A DNA stretch of 25,854 nt from Podila epigama (Eukaryota > Mortierellomycota > Mortierellomycetes > Mortierellales > Mortierellaceae), in the NCBI GenBank assembly GCA_015679605.1, contig JAAAVE010000227.1, positions 1 through 25,854 on the forward strand. The letters run 5' to 3'. The notes beneath the pieces are model-generated. The model was not told where the DNA came from and ran no database searches. It was given only the letters and a program-made list of their open reading frames with translations. How positions within the stretch are numbered: position 1 is the first letter of the stretch; every line of letters begins with the position of its first letter. The translations under genes and the position numbers were made by a program. Shown one piece after another: positions 10,796 through 22,100 of this stretch.

Positions 10796-10890
10796 ACCTT
10801 TCCCACACTTCACCTATACACTGACACAATACACAGCACACACCATAAGCATATTCACGACAACGTACACATCATACATAAACCACGCTA

Positions 10891-11458
10891 ATGCCTATCT
10901 CAAGTTCAGTATGGCAAGGGTTGAAGCAAGTCTTTGAGAACAGCAATCGAACGCCAAAAGAGATGGCGATGTTGGCGATTCTCGGATGTGTTGTCGCTGC
11001 AGCATTCAAATATCCAGACCGAGCGTTTTTAACAAAGGCTCGACCAGACCTGAGAGCCCGCAATGCCGATGTGCCAGGCTGGCCTCTCATCGGGAACCTG
11101 CCTGATATTATCCGGGACCGTCATGATCCGCTCCAAGGGATTCTTGACACTTTTGAAGAGCATGGAGACGTCGTGTAAAGTTTTTTCTCACGCCTTGTTT
11201 CTTGGTCGTTTTTTTTTTACCTCTTTGTTCTGTGTTTGTTCTGGTAGAACCAAATCTAATATATGAATGACGAATGTAATCCATAGGTCGATGACACTCC
11301 CAGGGGTCGGCAGAGTTGTTCTTGTCAATGATCCTGTATTCATGGAGTACATCCTCAAGAGTATAGTCACCAAACAATCTTTTCGTTCATCTAAACGATA
11401 TGTTCATCCTCCAATTCACGTTACGTAACCCTCACCCCAGAACAACTTTTTTTTTTTT

Positions 11459-11490
<32 letters not shown>

Positions 11491-12969
11491 GCCAACTTTG
11501 AGAACTATGTCAAGGGCGAATTTTTCAGATTTCAATTGGCAGATATCCTTGGCAAGGGTATCTTTGTCTCGGATGGTCAACAATGGCGCTTCCATCGCAA
11601 GACAGCCTCCAACATGTTCACGACGCGTCTTTACCGGTCTTTAGTCGAGGGAGCCTTCAAGGATAGCGTGCTTGATTTCATGACCTATTGTTTCTCTCCT
11701 CCTACCCATGCTAATAGTAGCAGTACATCAGAGTCATTGGAGGACAACTCAGTGATTGTGGATCTCCAAGCATTGTTCCCCAAACTGACTTTGGACGCGT
11801 TTGGCAAGTTGACTTTTGGGCTAGAGTTTAAGGCGCTCGCGAGTACCTCCAGTCAGCAAAAGATACAGAAGAAGGGGCAGGATGATGAACAGCCTAATGA
11901 GTTTGGCGAGGCGTTCGATTATTTGACTGTGACAGCAGATGCTCGGACAATGAACCCACTTTGGCCCATTACAGACCGGATCTTCTTTTGGAATCAACGT
12001 CGATTGGACAAGGCCATCGGGGTATTAGACAAGTGGGCTGTACGAGCAGTGAGGAATCGACGACGTGAAACGCCCGAGGAAAAAGAGCAACGACCAAGAG
12101 ACTTGTTGGACCATTTTATTCATTACAAGAACGATGAGGATGGAACCATGTTGACCGACCAAGACTTGCGGGATGTTTTCGTTAATTTCATGATTGCAGG
12201 GCGGGATACGACTGCACAGGCTTTGACATGGCAATTTTATTCCTTAATGGCGGACTCGAGAGTGATGCAGAATCTAGTGAGGGAGGTGGACCAAGTGCTT
12301 CAAGGATCCACGGATCAGTTGACATATGAAGTCTTGATGCATGAAATGCCTTATGCAAAGGCAGTCTTTCATGAGACACTGAGGTTGTATCCACCTGTAC
12401 CCAAGAACTTGAAGCAGGTTGTTGCAGACGATGTGTTGCCGGATGGAACACGAGTGTTTGCGGGAGAGATGATTGGGTATTCGACTTGGAGCATGGGTCG
12501 GAACAAAAAGATTTGGGGCGAGGATGCTCATTTGTTTTTACCAGAACGTTGGTTGCATGGATGCGCGGAAGATCCTGTTGAAGGTGTAGAGGGAAAGGCA
12601 GGAGTGTCACCGTTTGGCAAGTTCAAACCAGAAAATCAATTCAAGTTCAACTCTTTCAATGCAGGACCGAGACTATGCCTTGGTCAACAGTAAGTAGCTT
12701 ACAGAGATGTCCCTTCTATTTGTTGCTGTTGTGTTTTGTCTTGATTGTGATGAGACAAAAATGGCGCTACACCCTGACACTGACACTGTCACCAACACTT
12801 TGTTAGGTTCGCTACGCTTGAGGCATTGGTGACGACCTGCATGTTGTTGCAAAACTATGAGTTCAAACTGGCACCTGGTCAGTCTACTCCAAAGGCCAAA
12901 GGGTCCGTGACACTGCCGATGAAAGATCCGTTGTTGACAGTTGTCACGCCTCGAGTAAAGGAGGAATAA
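10891..12969 (+). CDS. Cytochrome P450, CYP52/CYP86/CYP704-like monooxygenase
   Basis: Exons 10891..11174, 11287..11360, 11492..12689, 12807..12969; 572 aa. Haem-thiolate monooxygenase, probably anchored in the ER and fed by an NADPH-P450 reductase. The N-terminal hydrophobic anchor is at about 24-42, followed by the proline hinge PGWPLIGNLPDI. All landmarks are intact: C-helix WRFHRK, I-helix AGRDTT (about 355-360), ExxR as ETLR (414-417), PERW, and the haem loop FNAGPRLCLG with ligand Cys515. The WRFHRKTASNMF block and the overall length resemble fatty-acid or alkane omega-hydroxylase families (CYP52, CYP86, CYP94, CYP704). Substrate cannot be settled from sequence alone. The start is the first ATG after an A/C-rich leader. 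No disruption is seen. Confidence 0.93.
11361..11491 (+). other. P450 intron 2 with two long T homopolymers
   Basis: 131-nt intron whose 3' half is T18 (11447-11464), CCAAC, T20 (11470-11489), AG. The word CAACTTT occurs before each T run and again at the start of exon 3, suggesting duplication across the splice site. Confidence 0.8.
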
Positions 12970-12970
12970 A
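12965..12970 (+). terminator. AATAAA overlapping the P450 stop codon
   Basis: The hexamer includes the TAA stop (12967-12969). If used, the 3' UTR would be very short. A T16 tract (13003-13018) and an A12 tract (13033-13044) follow closely and could pair. Confidence 0.35.
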
Positions 12971-13679
12971 GAATGATCGAGTTCGTGTAGATGCACCTCC
13001 TCTTTTTTTTTTTTTTTTGTTATCCCTTGAGGAAAAAAAAAAAACAAAAAAAAACAAGTAAGCAAACATGAGTGGAATAGAAAAGGGGATTCTATTTAAG
13101 GACAAGCGCAGAATATGCTCCTTCATCTTGTTGTTGTTGTTCGTTTCGACTACCTTTGTTTTGCTCCAATGGCTCCATAGAGATATCCTTGCAACATTGT
13201 GCCGGACGAGGAGGGCCATCCAGGGTCAATTAGAGGATGGTTGGCAGTGCAAGAGTGTCAATCACCCTTCAAGAAAATACCATGCCATGCCATGCAGGGA
13301 CAACCGCTAAGGAGCAATGAGAGAGCGATCCAATATGCATGCCCGTCTTTTGTTGGATTTCGTCATTCGACAATGATGCTCAAGAAAAAAAAAATCAACC
13401 CACCTGTTGGTTGTCGTCAGTACCAGAACAATCTGTTCTTATTACCAATATAGAATGGATGGGCAGGAACAAGAATCAACCTGTTCATTTTCGCACTCTC
13501 GTCCTCCTTCTCTTACTGAATAGACCTCGATCTCTCCTTTCTCCTTCTTTGTTCGCCCGCTTTACATTGATTCTTCTCATCTGCTCTTCTTCTTTCTTCT
13601 TTTCTTCACTAGTTCACCTTCCAGAAACTTGGTATACCCCCTTCACCTTTTTCCTTCTTTCGATCTCTTTCTTAAATCC

Positions 13680-13790
13680 ATACACACACTGACGCACTCT
13701 CACGCACTCTCACACACTCACACACACTCACACACTCTCACATTTTCATTCTCTTTCTCACATACACGCACACACATACACACACACTGA
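13680..13790. repeat. CACACT/CACA simple-repeat cluster
   Basis: Imperfect tandem of CACACTCA, CTCTCACA and CACACATA words with no purine-rich interruption. It resembles the leader composition immediately upstream of other ATGs in the window. Confidence 0.7.
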
Positions 13791-14836
13791 GCACGTATAT
13801 CCACCAAACGAACGTTCACTATCACATTTGACGCGTATCCCCCCCAAAAATAGATTCCCTAGATTTGTTTAAAAAATAATTTTGCGTTTCCACAGGGACA
13901 CCTGCACATTTAGAGAGGTAAGAATCACATGCAAACAATGGTGAATTTCCAAATCGTTAGAATGAGATTCAAAAAAAAAAAAGTGTAATAATGATCAGCA
14001 TCATGAGAGATGAACAGAGTAAATCCATGTCGAATGTGTGTATGCATGAATTGTTACATGCTTTAAAAGTCCTCATCCATCCCAGATTAAAATGAGGAGT
14101 GTGAGAAAACACGAGAATTAAAAAAGGGGTGTGATAAATAATCGCGGTCAGTCAGTAACAAAAGAGGGGGCGAGGAGGAGGAAGGAGAGAACGGTGAGGC
14201 CATGAAGCCTCGAGTCGAGTGTTGAACCCAAAAGTGGACGATATGAATAGGACCATGGCATTGAGTCTTCCCTCATTGAGTGTCTGTCCACAACGGTGAA
14301 GTAGAAGAAAAGCTAGGCAGAAAGAGTCACGCGATGCCACCATACATCATGCTATGAATAAGAAGGACATGGTTAGACGGATAAAAAAGAGATGCACTAG
14401 AGACATGGAGATGGTGACAAAGAATGTGTTTTGTTATTTTGCGTAAATTTTTCCGCCTGTAGCCAAACTTGTTGGCTGTTGGTGCTTTGGGATACGATCG
14501 AGGAAACATGGATGAGACTGAGAAGAAGTGGTCAATGGAAAAAGTGTGTGGACGAGTGACTGACTGGATGAGGTCAAGAGCGAGAAGGGGGATAGGGAGG
14601 GGGGTAAAGAAAGAAAGCATTGGTCGCGTTCGTCACTTTGCTCGCTCCCTTTTCCATCGTCAATCCTCTTGAAGCAAAAACCATCTCCTTTTCGTTCATT
14701 TTGGCTCCTTTTTTCCTTTTCTTTCCTTCTTTTTCTTTCAGTCTTGACTGACATCCATCCCAAATCGATATTTTCCCCCTTTTTCAACATTGGATTGTAC
14801 TCCTCTTCCCCACAACAAGATTGCTTTCACAAAAGA

Positions 14837-14864
14837 ACAAACAAACAAACAAACAAACAAACAA
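14837..14864. repeat. (AAAC)n microsatellite
   Basis: About seven perfect copies of a CAAA-type tetranucleotide in the long intergenic region. Confidence 0.85.
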
Positions 14865-15208
14865 GTATTCGTTGTATGCACATTGTGAGTAATCGTCAAA
14901 ATGGTCTGGTTTTTAGTAGGGCTGGATGGATCAGGGTGGTGGAAAAAAAAAAAGTGAATTTGACAGCAAGGCCAATTGCTCAAAGTTGTAAGGATGGTAT
15001 ATGAGCACACTTCAGGGCAAAAAAAGCAAGCATTGACAATTACTCTCTTTCGTATTTTTTTTGTAATCGCTGCATCTTTATGATAGCCATTACGGCAATA
15101 TCATTATCTTCATACACCTTGACGAAACCCCTATAAAGATTGGAAAAAAAAAAACCAGCAAGAAAACAAAGGAAGCATCAGAAAAAGAAACGATTGAAAC
15201 GACGCATA

Positions 15209-17952
15209 ATGTCAGATGTTCATGTTCGCATTCAGACCTGTGGTCGAGCTCAAGCAGTCTCTGTAGCAGCGACGTATTCTTCCGGATCAGTACCTGTTAT
15301 GACAACAAGCATAGACCAGAGCCACATTGACACCTCCAGAACCACCACTATCAAGAAGAACAGCAACAGTGTATATGGTCGAGGAGAGCAGAGGCTGGCC
15401 AAAGGATCGGGCGTAAAGACCACGCCAATGCCTTTAATCTTGGCCGAGTTTGCAGTAACGAGGGTTGACATTGGTTCATTTCGGAATGTCAAGACAAGTG
15501 CTCGTGAGACGAGTGATTACTGTCGCTGCATCGTTGAACAGGAAGGTGATAAAGAAGGGTTAGAGAAACCACAACCACAGCAGCAAAAGCGCAAGAAAAA
15601 GCAACAGCAGCATCAACAGCAACAGCAACAGCAACAACAGCTGCAGCAGCCATCACAACTGTATCATGCACCACAATCACAGTTCCCATTACTTCCAGGC
15701 ACCCGACTCTCGTCTAACCAAATCTCTCTATGGCTCTGCCTTGCCTGTGGCGGACCTGCACTCAGAGTCACAGAGGACCGTATCCGATCCATCGCGTATA
15801 CATCTTCAACGAGATTGCTCCATATTGAACTGCATCCAACCACACTAGAGGTATGAAGGGAGTTCATTCAAAATATTCAAAATGGCATTTGCTTTAATTG
15901 GGAATGGATAGTGTTGGTTATTGCACAATACATTAGTTCAATAACTCATCAATTATGTCTTCCCTTTTTGACTCTACTTGGGCTCACTCATATTCAGACG
16001 ACCAACAACCCCTGGCATCGCTCGTTCTCGGATCGAGTCGAATGTGGCGATCCGACTGAAGGAGAATTGGCAAAAGCATGCTCGATCGACCTGTTTCTGT
16101 CACGCTTGGCGGATGCAAGTCAAGTCCAAGAAGTGGTTCAACAATTGCAGAGAACTCTTTCGTCAACGTACCCTCAACCCTCCTCTTCGTCCTCCACATC
16201 TCACCCTTCTTCGAGCAGCAATCTTGTGTCCGGCATGAGCGCCCCTGCCTCACCTCCGCTTCCTGCAGAAGACGACACCCTTTGGGTTTCCATGGCAGGA
16301 CGCATGATGGTCGGTGACAGTACATCACACTCTTCCGATTCGGGACTAGACAAACGTCAAGGGTGCGATGATACATTTTCTACCAGCAACCAATACCATC
16401 GATCATACACGCAGCATGTCAAACCCACATTGAGCAAGAAACCGAACAAGACCTTGCGCCGGTTTTCACATGGTCAACCTGACACTTCATACCCACGACC
16501 TTTGGCGCAGATGCGCTTGCGTGAACTGCAGCCTCCTGATGATTGTCACAAAGATGACCTTTCATTAGGCAGTCGCCATTATCACCACCAAGCAGACACG
16601 GCTATTTCTACGACAATGATGACAACAGCCACGGCAATGGCAACAGCTACAGCAACTACAACGACAATGACAACATCATGCCATAGTAATGCCGGGACCA
16701 ACCTCCTGCGGGATATCGAGATATCCCGGGGGCGCGGTTCACATGAAGAGCACAGTCTCTTGTGCCGACTCCTTTCTGAAACTTCAATTCATGACCGCCA
16801 TTTTAATGACCTGGGACAAGAACCACCACTGTTCTTGAATCATTTTTCACGCGAGGATTCCTTGTCCATGATACTACAGCAACCACAAAAAAGGGAACTG
16901 CAACTACAGCAGACGCAACAGAACCAGAATGAAGAAGAAGGAGAGAGAGAAGAGACCGAGAAGGAGGAGGAGGAGCTGAAGCGTCTATGTCGTAGGCGTT
17001 GTATCTCCTCAGGCGATGCTGAACCCCTCTCATCCATCGTCAATTCATCCTTTTCTTCTGCCTCGCGCCAACAAGTGAATCGTCGCCTGAGTTGTGGTGG
17101 CCGTCTCGAGACATATGTGGACTCGAGGGCCAAAGAAGTGACCTTGGAACAGATGGATGCAGAGGAGAACCTGGGAAAGAATGAGGGGGATAGAATCGAG
17201 AGTAGCAACCATGCTGGTGGAGAGTGCGAATCAGAGAAAAGCCATGCGGTCTATACCCAACGTTCATCCAACAGCAAGAACAAGAACAAGAGCAAGAACA
17301 AACATAATCCACTCATGATTTCAACTTGTTTCTCTCCCGAGCCACACTCACTCAGAGATACATCCATGAGCAGTGTCAGCGATGCAGGTAGCGACCGGCG
17401 AGCAAGCATCTCCAGCAGTATAAGTGACATTAGCATCAGTCTCACGCACTCGGTCGTCAGTCTAAGTAGCAGTGCGAGTAGTACGAGTTTCAACCATCGC
17501 GAAAAGCCTCTGGCAACACAACGGAAAGGAGGACCTCCTATTCATGTAAGTATTATATATTATTTTCTTTTTTTGGCTCTATGGGTCCTTCGTCACAATG
17601 TAGTTATATTGTCAATTGGCAAGTCTACAACTGTTTTTTTCTAACATGGCAATTATATGACAATTGTACGCGTGTGCACATAAATAAGTATACACTCATG
17701 TGCTGGATTGGAGGACGATGGCCATGCAAACTTCGGCCGCTCATCAAGAGAAACAGTTTGCAAGAGATTCATGCGACCCTACGCAGATACCTACGCTTGC
17801 CTTCGAATTTTTATATCGATATCGAGTTTCAGTGGCAAGGAGCGACGTACATGATCCTTGACCCGACACACTGGCAATGGGCGCGTGAACAAGTGAATCA
17901 TGGCGACATGAGTATCCGTTGCAATATCTGGCAAAAGCGATACACGCGATGA
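15209..17952 (+). CDS. Uncharacterised low-complexity protein with PH-like and C-terminal PB1-like regions
   Basis: Exons 15209..15850, 15998..17545, 17689..17952; all phase 0, 817 aa. I do not recognise a named family. A poly-Gln run (about 131-152) precedes a strand-rich block with SLWLCLACGGPALRV and RIRSIAYTSSTRLLHIELH, then an acidic helix SQVQEVVQQLQRTL, about residues 160-262; the order of strands then a final helix resembles a PH-like fold. The middle (265-725) is disordered: Thr-rich (419-442), Glu-rich and Ser-rich. The last exon (731-817) looks like a PB1 domain: strand LMCWIGG, strand PCKLRPL, helix SLQEIHATLRRYLRL, strand FYIDIEFQ, then YMILDPTHWQWAREQV and a final strand. A Lys in the second strand would fit a basic-type PB1, while the acidic OPCA motif is absent. 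A scaffold role is inference. The start is the in-frame ATG beginning MSDVHVRI; another in-frame ATG is at 15140. Confidence 0.72.
15600..15655 (+). repeat. CAG/CAA repeat coding poly-glutamine
   Basis: Mixed CAG and CAA codons encode about 17 Gln with few interruptions in the PH/PB1-like protein. Codon mixing suggests a selected or older tract rather than a fresh expansion. Confidence 0.85.
16709..16728. repeat. Perfect 9-bp inverted repeat inside a coding exon
   Basis: CGGGATATC (16709-16717) and GATATCCCG (16720-16728) around a GA spacer. It sits in coding sequence for LRDIEISRG and could form a tight RNA hairpin. Confidence 0.7.
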
Positions 17953-18590
17953 AAAAAAAAATGTTTTCCTTCTACTCTTCTTGCCTTTCTTCAACACTAT
18001 TTTTCTTTTCTCCTGATCTCAACACAAAAACCACCTGTACTTTAGCTCCTCCCCCATTATTTTCCTTTGTAACAGTTATGAATCGGCATCAAAGAAAAAA
18101 AAAAAAGAAAAATGAAGGCACAACTAAAGAAAAACATTCCTTTTTCCCGCACAAGATTATGCATTATTGTGTGCCCAACATTTCATTTTCTCCCATTCAC
18201 ATGCATTCACCCTTGATTAAGGGGTGCCATATACCCTGCAGCCAGAAGGAGTGAGTCTCCCAAACCAAAAGATCCCCTTCAAAGATTCCCTCAGCTTTTT
18301 AAAATCTTTTTTTAATTCCATCCATTCCCTGACCAACAAGGCAAAAAAACTCATCCAACCATCCATTCATCTAACGCAATAGCCATCTCAGCTAATAGGA
18401 AGAGAAATACATTCAAAAAGAGAAAAAAAAAAACAAAGAGAGTGAAAAACTTCGCAAGAACGTCCCGTCCTTCGTCTAACTCGGTGTCATCAATAGTTCA
18501 TTCATTTTAAAAAAAAATTGAGCACAAGAAAAGAAGGCTCAACAGCAATTTTCCATCACACACACTCAAATTAACCCTGATCTGTCCTGA
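17953..18590. promoter_or_regulatory. Intergenic region upstream of the ankyrin gene
   Basis: 638 bp, no supported gene. It holds A runs near 18098-18110 and 18423-18434, a T/C-rich block just after the PB1-like stop, and a CACACACTCA leader (about 18557-18567) before the ATG at 18591. No AATAAA was noted for the upstream gene. Confidence 0.45.
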
Positions 18591-21321
18591 ATGCGCGGAT
18601 CAGGCAAAACTGCCGGCAAAGACCCGGAAGACTATGAGGACCAGTTCCTACATCAGACCATCGGCGGCAGTCGTATAAAGTCGCACTCGTCCAGATTAGG
18701 CTCACACAAGCTCGGTCGCCACTACACTTCCTCACCACTTACGCCACCATCCGTCGCACATCCGTCTAGTGGCGCGTCTAGTGGCGCTGGCACCTCTGCT
18801 ACTGCCGTCTCCAATTATCTTGAAAACTTGCCTGCATTGAACGTTGGAACGACCGCGGTAACACCGCCACCGCGACCTCCGCGGCCACCGGGCGGCCTAC
18901 TCGGGATAAGCAACGGACGTGGGATGGGCTATCAGCGATCATTGGGATCCTCTTATGATAGCCCCGTAACTTCTCACGATTCCTTCAATGGACATGTCCG
19001 CAGTGGAGCTAATCTGTACGGAGGAAGCAGTCAGAGCTCAGGAGTGATGCCCTTCAAGGCAACCACCCCACAGCGCCAGAACCAGGACCATCATCATCAT
19101 CACCATCATCATCGCCCGACTACTTCCATCTTCCCGATCCAAAAGGCGTTGGAAATTAGCTTGAAAGAGATGAAATTGTTACAAGCGGCCTCTTCAAGAG
19201 GTGGAGCGTCAAGTTCATCGACTGGAACAGGAATGAGTACTGGTATGACTTTTGTGAGAGAGTTGAGACAATCACGAAACGCACGATACACTGGAGGCGG
19301 AGTTGCAGCACAGCACGCGAATGACAGGGCAGAACCCGTTATGAGCGAGCATCATGCTCATGCTCATGCTGGTAGACTTGGGTTGGATCAGTCTATGACG
19401 GACGGTGTTGACGATGTGGAGGATATGATCGAGGCAGAGGATAATTGCAGCACAGGATATTCGAAAGATACCCCTATCGTTACTAGCATGTTGATGCATG
19501 GCAACAACTCGACACCACGCATGGGCTTCTCCTCTAGTAGTGGCCATGAATACGGAGACATTAGGATCCAACGACCACCCATCGCAGCCACATTCGATGC
19601 AAAGGCGCACTACCCAGGAATTGCTCACTTGCCTCTTAACGGAGGCCTCAATTCATCAACAGGAGCTGTGGCTATTCGATACCCCAGTCCATTCAAACGA
19701 CCTGCACCCTCTTCCCAACCACAAGATACTCATCGCCAGCACGCGGCTACCTCTGCCTCTGCCTCTGCCCCACCCTCTCATGCATTCGATTCGTCAACGC
19801 TGTCCGCACAACCCCTGTCACCTACTACACACTCGCCTATTTTAGCTCGTCCGCTGCAATCTATGTTCTCCCCGTCGCCATCAACCCCGTCCTCAAGGTT
19901 CTTGTCCTCACATTCTTCTTTGCCGCTCTCTCCGTCTTATCCTGCTTCCTCCACCTCCTCTATTTCATCTTCAGGGTCTGCTGTCCATGCTGTCCGAGAA
20001 CTGTTGGATTCATATCCTGCACCGTCTCCTTATTGCGTCGACGAAAAGAAGCGCTCGCCATTACACTTTGCAGCTGCATCGGGTGACCTTGAACTGGTAG
20101 AATTTCTCTTGGAGAGAGGCGTCCGACCAGATTGTGGACGTGATATCGCTGGCAACATGCCACTCCACCTTGGTAAGTTGTCTATTTTGTCCATTCATTC
20201 TTTTCATCATTGTGAAATTGTACACTAACATATAGAATGAACCATCTCCAAAATATTTCATCTCTCTCTTTCTATCTCTCGCTCTCTCTCTCGCTCTCTT
20301 TTTCTATCCTCAATGTCGTTTCCCCCCCATATCAGCCATTATTTCAAATAGAATTGATGTAGTAGCGGCGTTACTGAAGGCAGGTGCGGATATGACGTTG
20401 GCCTCACCCATGACGTACAAGACACCTCTGGATCTTGCGGAATCACGGTTGAGCTATTTGCTATCACGTGCACAGGAAGCTTCGAAGCTTGCCCGTCCTG
20501 GTTCAATTGATCTTTTTAACCAGCAAGTGGTGACGACTCGATCTTCTCGACCACCACAACAGTCCCCCGCGTTATTGGAACAGATCAAGGGTATCGTGAG
20601 TCTCTTGCGGCCATATGTGGCGCGGCAACAGAAGCTGAAGCATGGCGAGCGTCAGAAGGAGCGTCACAAGGAACGCTCTTGGGAGAGAGCGGACAAGTAT
20701 ATGAGGCAGCATGGTGGTGAAGGTAGCAGCAGTGGTGACGGGATGTGGCGACCTGAGGTACATTCAGAAGACAATTACGGGGACATGGAAGACGACGGTG
20801 ACGATGATGACGATGATGATGACGACCGGATGATGGATGACAGTGGTGCAAGGGGTGTACGGAAGATGGGGGGTCAAAGACAAGGGCAAGATGGGGATAT
20901 GGACCTGATCGAGGACGACCTTCCTCCGTACTCCAAGTATCCGCAGCGGTTAGGCAAGCAACCGCCACGGATAATGGATACAGATGAGACTGAGGAAGCA
21001 CTTGAGAACCTAATGAACGGATTGTCATTGTTGGAGGCAAACCGGAAACAGCAAGAACATCATAAGCAACAGCAGCAACAGGTTCAGCAGATCTCTGGTG
21101 GAGATGCGAGCAACATTGTAGGACATGCACAGGGACATGCACAGACCAATGTGGGATATGTAGGGATTCACCAGGGAAGCAGCGACATTGGCGATGGCAA
21201 TCTGGCGGATAACGAGCATGATCCAGGGAATGAGAATGACGTGGATGACGGATTGCCGGATCTTTTGGAGCAAGTACAGCAGGTGCTCCAGGCCATCAAG
21301 CTGAACGAGAAGCAGATCTGA
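18591..21321 (+). CDS. Ankyrin-repeat protein, ANKRD54-like
   Basis: Exons 18591..20172 and 20336..21321, joined in phase 1; 855 aa. Residues 1-480 are disordered and rich in Ser, Gly, Pro and His, including an 8-His run. Ankyrin repeats start at about 486: RSPLHFAAASGDLELVEFLLERG, then GNMPLHLAIISNRIDVVAALLKAGA across the splice junction, then TPLDLAES (557). The helix after the repeats (SRLSYLLSRAQE, then LLEQIKGIVSLLRPYV at about 606) and a distal EEALENLMNGLSLLE segment (about 744) follow the order I know from animal ANKRD54, a nucleocytoplasmic adaptor that binds Lyn and HS1. Animal ANKRD54 is about 300 aa, so this one is much longer. An Asp-run (about 681-692) and Q/H-rich stretches separate the conserved blocks. 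The fungal role is unknown. Confidence 0.83.
20173..20335 (+). other. Intron of the ANKRD54-like gene with CT microsatellite
   Basis: 163-nt GTAAGT...TCAG intron. Its 3' half is an almost pure CT tract (about 20261-20300), well beyond a normal polypyrimidine tract. Removal joins PLHL to AIIS within an ankyrin repeat, confirming the site. Confidence 0.88.
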
Positions 21322-22100
21322 CAAGGAGTGAAGAGTGAGTGTGTGCTTCATTTTTCTCATTCGTATGCCAAACTTGTACTTTTATTCAATATATTTAAAC
21401 ATGCATGAAGGCGTGAGTGTATGCGTTGCTGACCACTACGAATGTAGACGCTTCCTGCGGCCATCCTCCCCTCAACCTACGAACCCATGTTGTTTGGACG
21501 CGTCGTTTTCTTATCTTTTCTTTTCTTTTCTTTTCTTTTCTTTTCTTTTGTGACTCTACACCAGTGGTGTTTTTTGGATACCGACGGGGATGGAGTCGAG
21601 CCAACTTTCAACAAGGTCATTGTAATAAGCATGGGGTAACCTTGTTGGACGTTCCCTGCATCTACCATCCTCATGATGGATTTCATCATTGCTCACACAA
21701 ACACACACACACCTATACACATACATACGCCCACATGGATGCACTCTGCATGGGTGTCCAACCAAACATGCAAGCAAAGTCGATCGTCAACAATCGAAAC
21801 GTAAAATCTATCGACTTTTGCTCTTTTCAGCTGTTTTATTTTGCTCACCTCACCAGTGGCACAAACAGCTCAAGAGTGCGTGAGGGCTGTTGCGTGCCCC
21901 GTTCACGGCGACGCTTTGGTCTTTACTGAGCAATTGAAAAGAAAACGGCTGCGTGTGATACATTTATATTCCACAGTCTTGCAGTTTTTTTTTTTACTTC
22001 CTTCATCTTTCGTCTTGACTAGTTTTCCTATTCCTGTTCAACACGACAACTGCATTCACTTCAATTAGTATAAACAACATAAACTCTTTTTTTTACACAG
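21322..22100. promoter_or_regulatory. Intergenic region upstream of the stomatin gene
   Basis: 779 bp, no supported coding gene. It contains a (TTTTC)n tandem (21516-21549), CA-rich words at 21694-21730, and a T run at 21987-21996. The last bases before the ATG at 22101 are T8ACACAG, a good acceptor-like sequence, so the 5' UTR may be spliced with its last exon starting exactly at the ATG. Confidence 0.45.
21516..21549. repeat. (TTTTC)n pentanucleotide microsatellite
   Basis: Six perfect TTTTC units plus a partial unit, between the ANKRD54-like and stomatin genes. Confidence 0.9.

Larger units (their letters stand above)
10229..10890. promoter_or_regulatory. Intergenic region: septin-like 3' end and P450 promoter
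   Basis: 662 bp, no supported gene. It contains the AATAAA at 10252, short TTTGCCTAC tandems at about 10266-10299, a long pyrimidine tract (10661-10795) and an A/C-rich leader just before the P450 ATG. The tract is 130 nt of T runs punctuated by C, with few purines. Confidence 0.5.
12970..15208. other. 2.2-kb region without a supported coding gene
   Basis: Nearly three times longer than the other gaps. It holds the T16/A12 pair at 13003-13044, a pyrimidine-rich block (about 13493-13700), CA/CT repeats (13680-13790), then an A/C-rich leader-like stretch to about 13850, a good donor-like site AGAG/GTAAGA at 13918, a mixed-composition stretch (14100-14640), a (CAAA)n repeat, and a T-rich acceptor-like site at 15086. 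Short open frames on both strands show no recognisable domain. One at 13068-13310 (80 aa) has a hydrophobic segment but no other support. A spliced 5' UTR of the next gene or a non-coding RNA are possible. Confidence 0.45.

Noticed and set aside
13068-13310. 80-residue open frame with one hydrophobic segment after the P450
   Set aside because: No domain, no intron support, weak composition signal; its sequence lies in A/T-rich 3' flank. Could be chance.
14327-14790. Minus-strand open frames in the long gap
   Set aside because: No recognisable motif, low-complexity composition and overlapping frames of similar length; not supported as genes.
14837-14864. CRISPR-like or mobile-element repeats
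   Set aside because: All repeats seen are simple tandems without spacers, terminal inverted repeats or transposase sequence.
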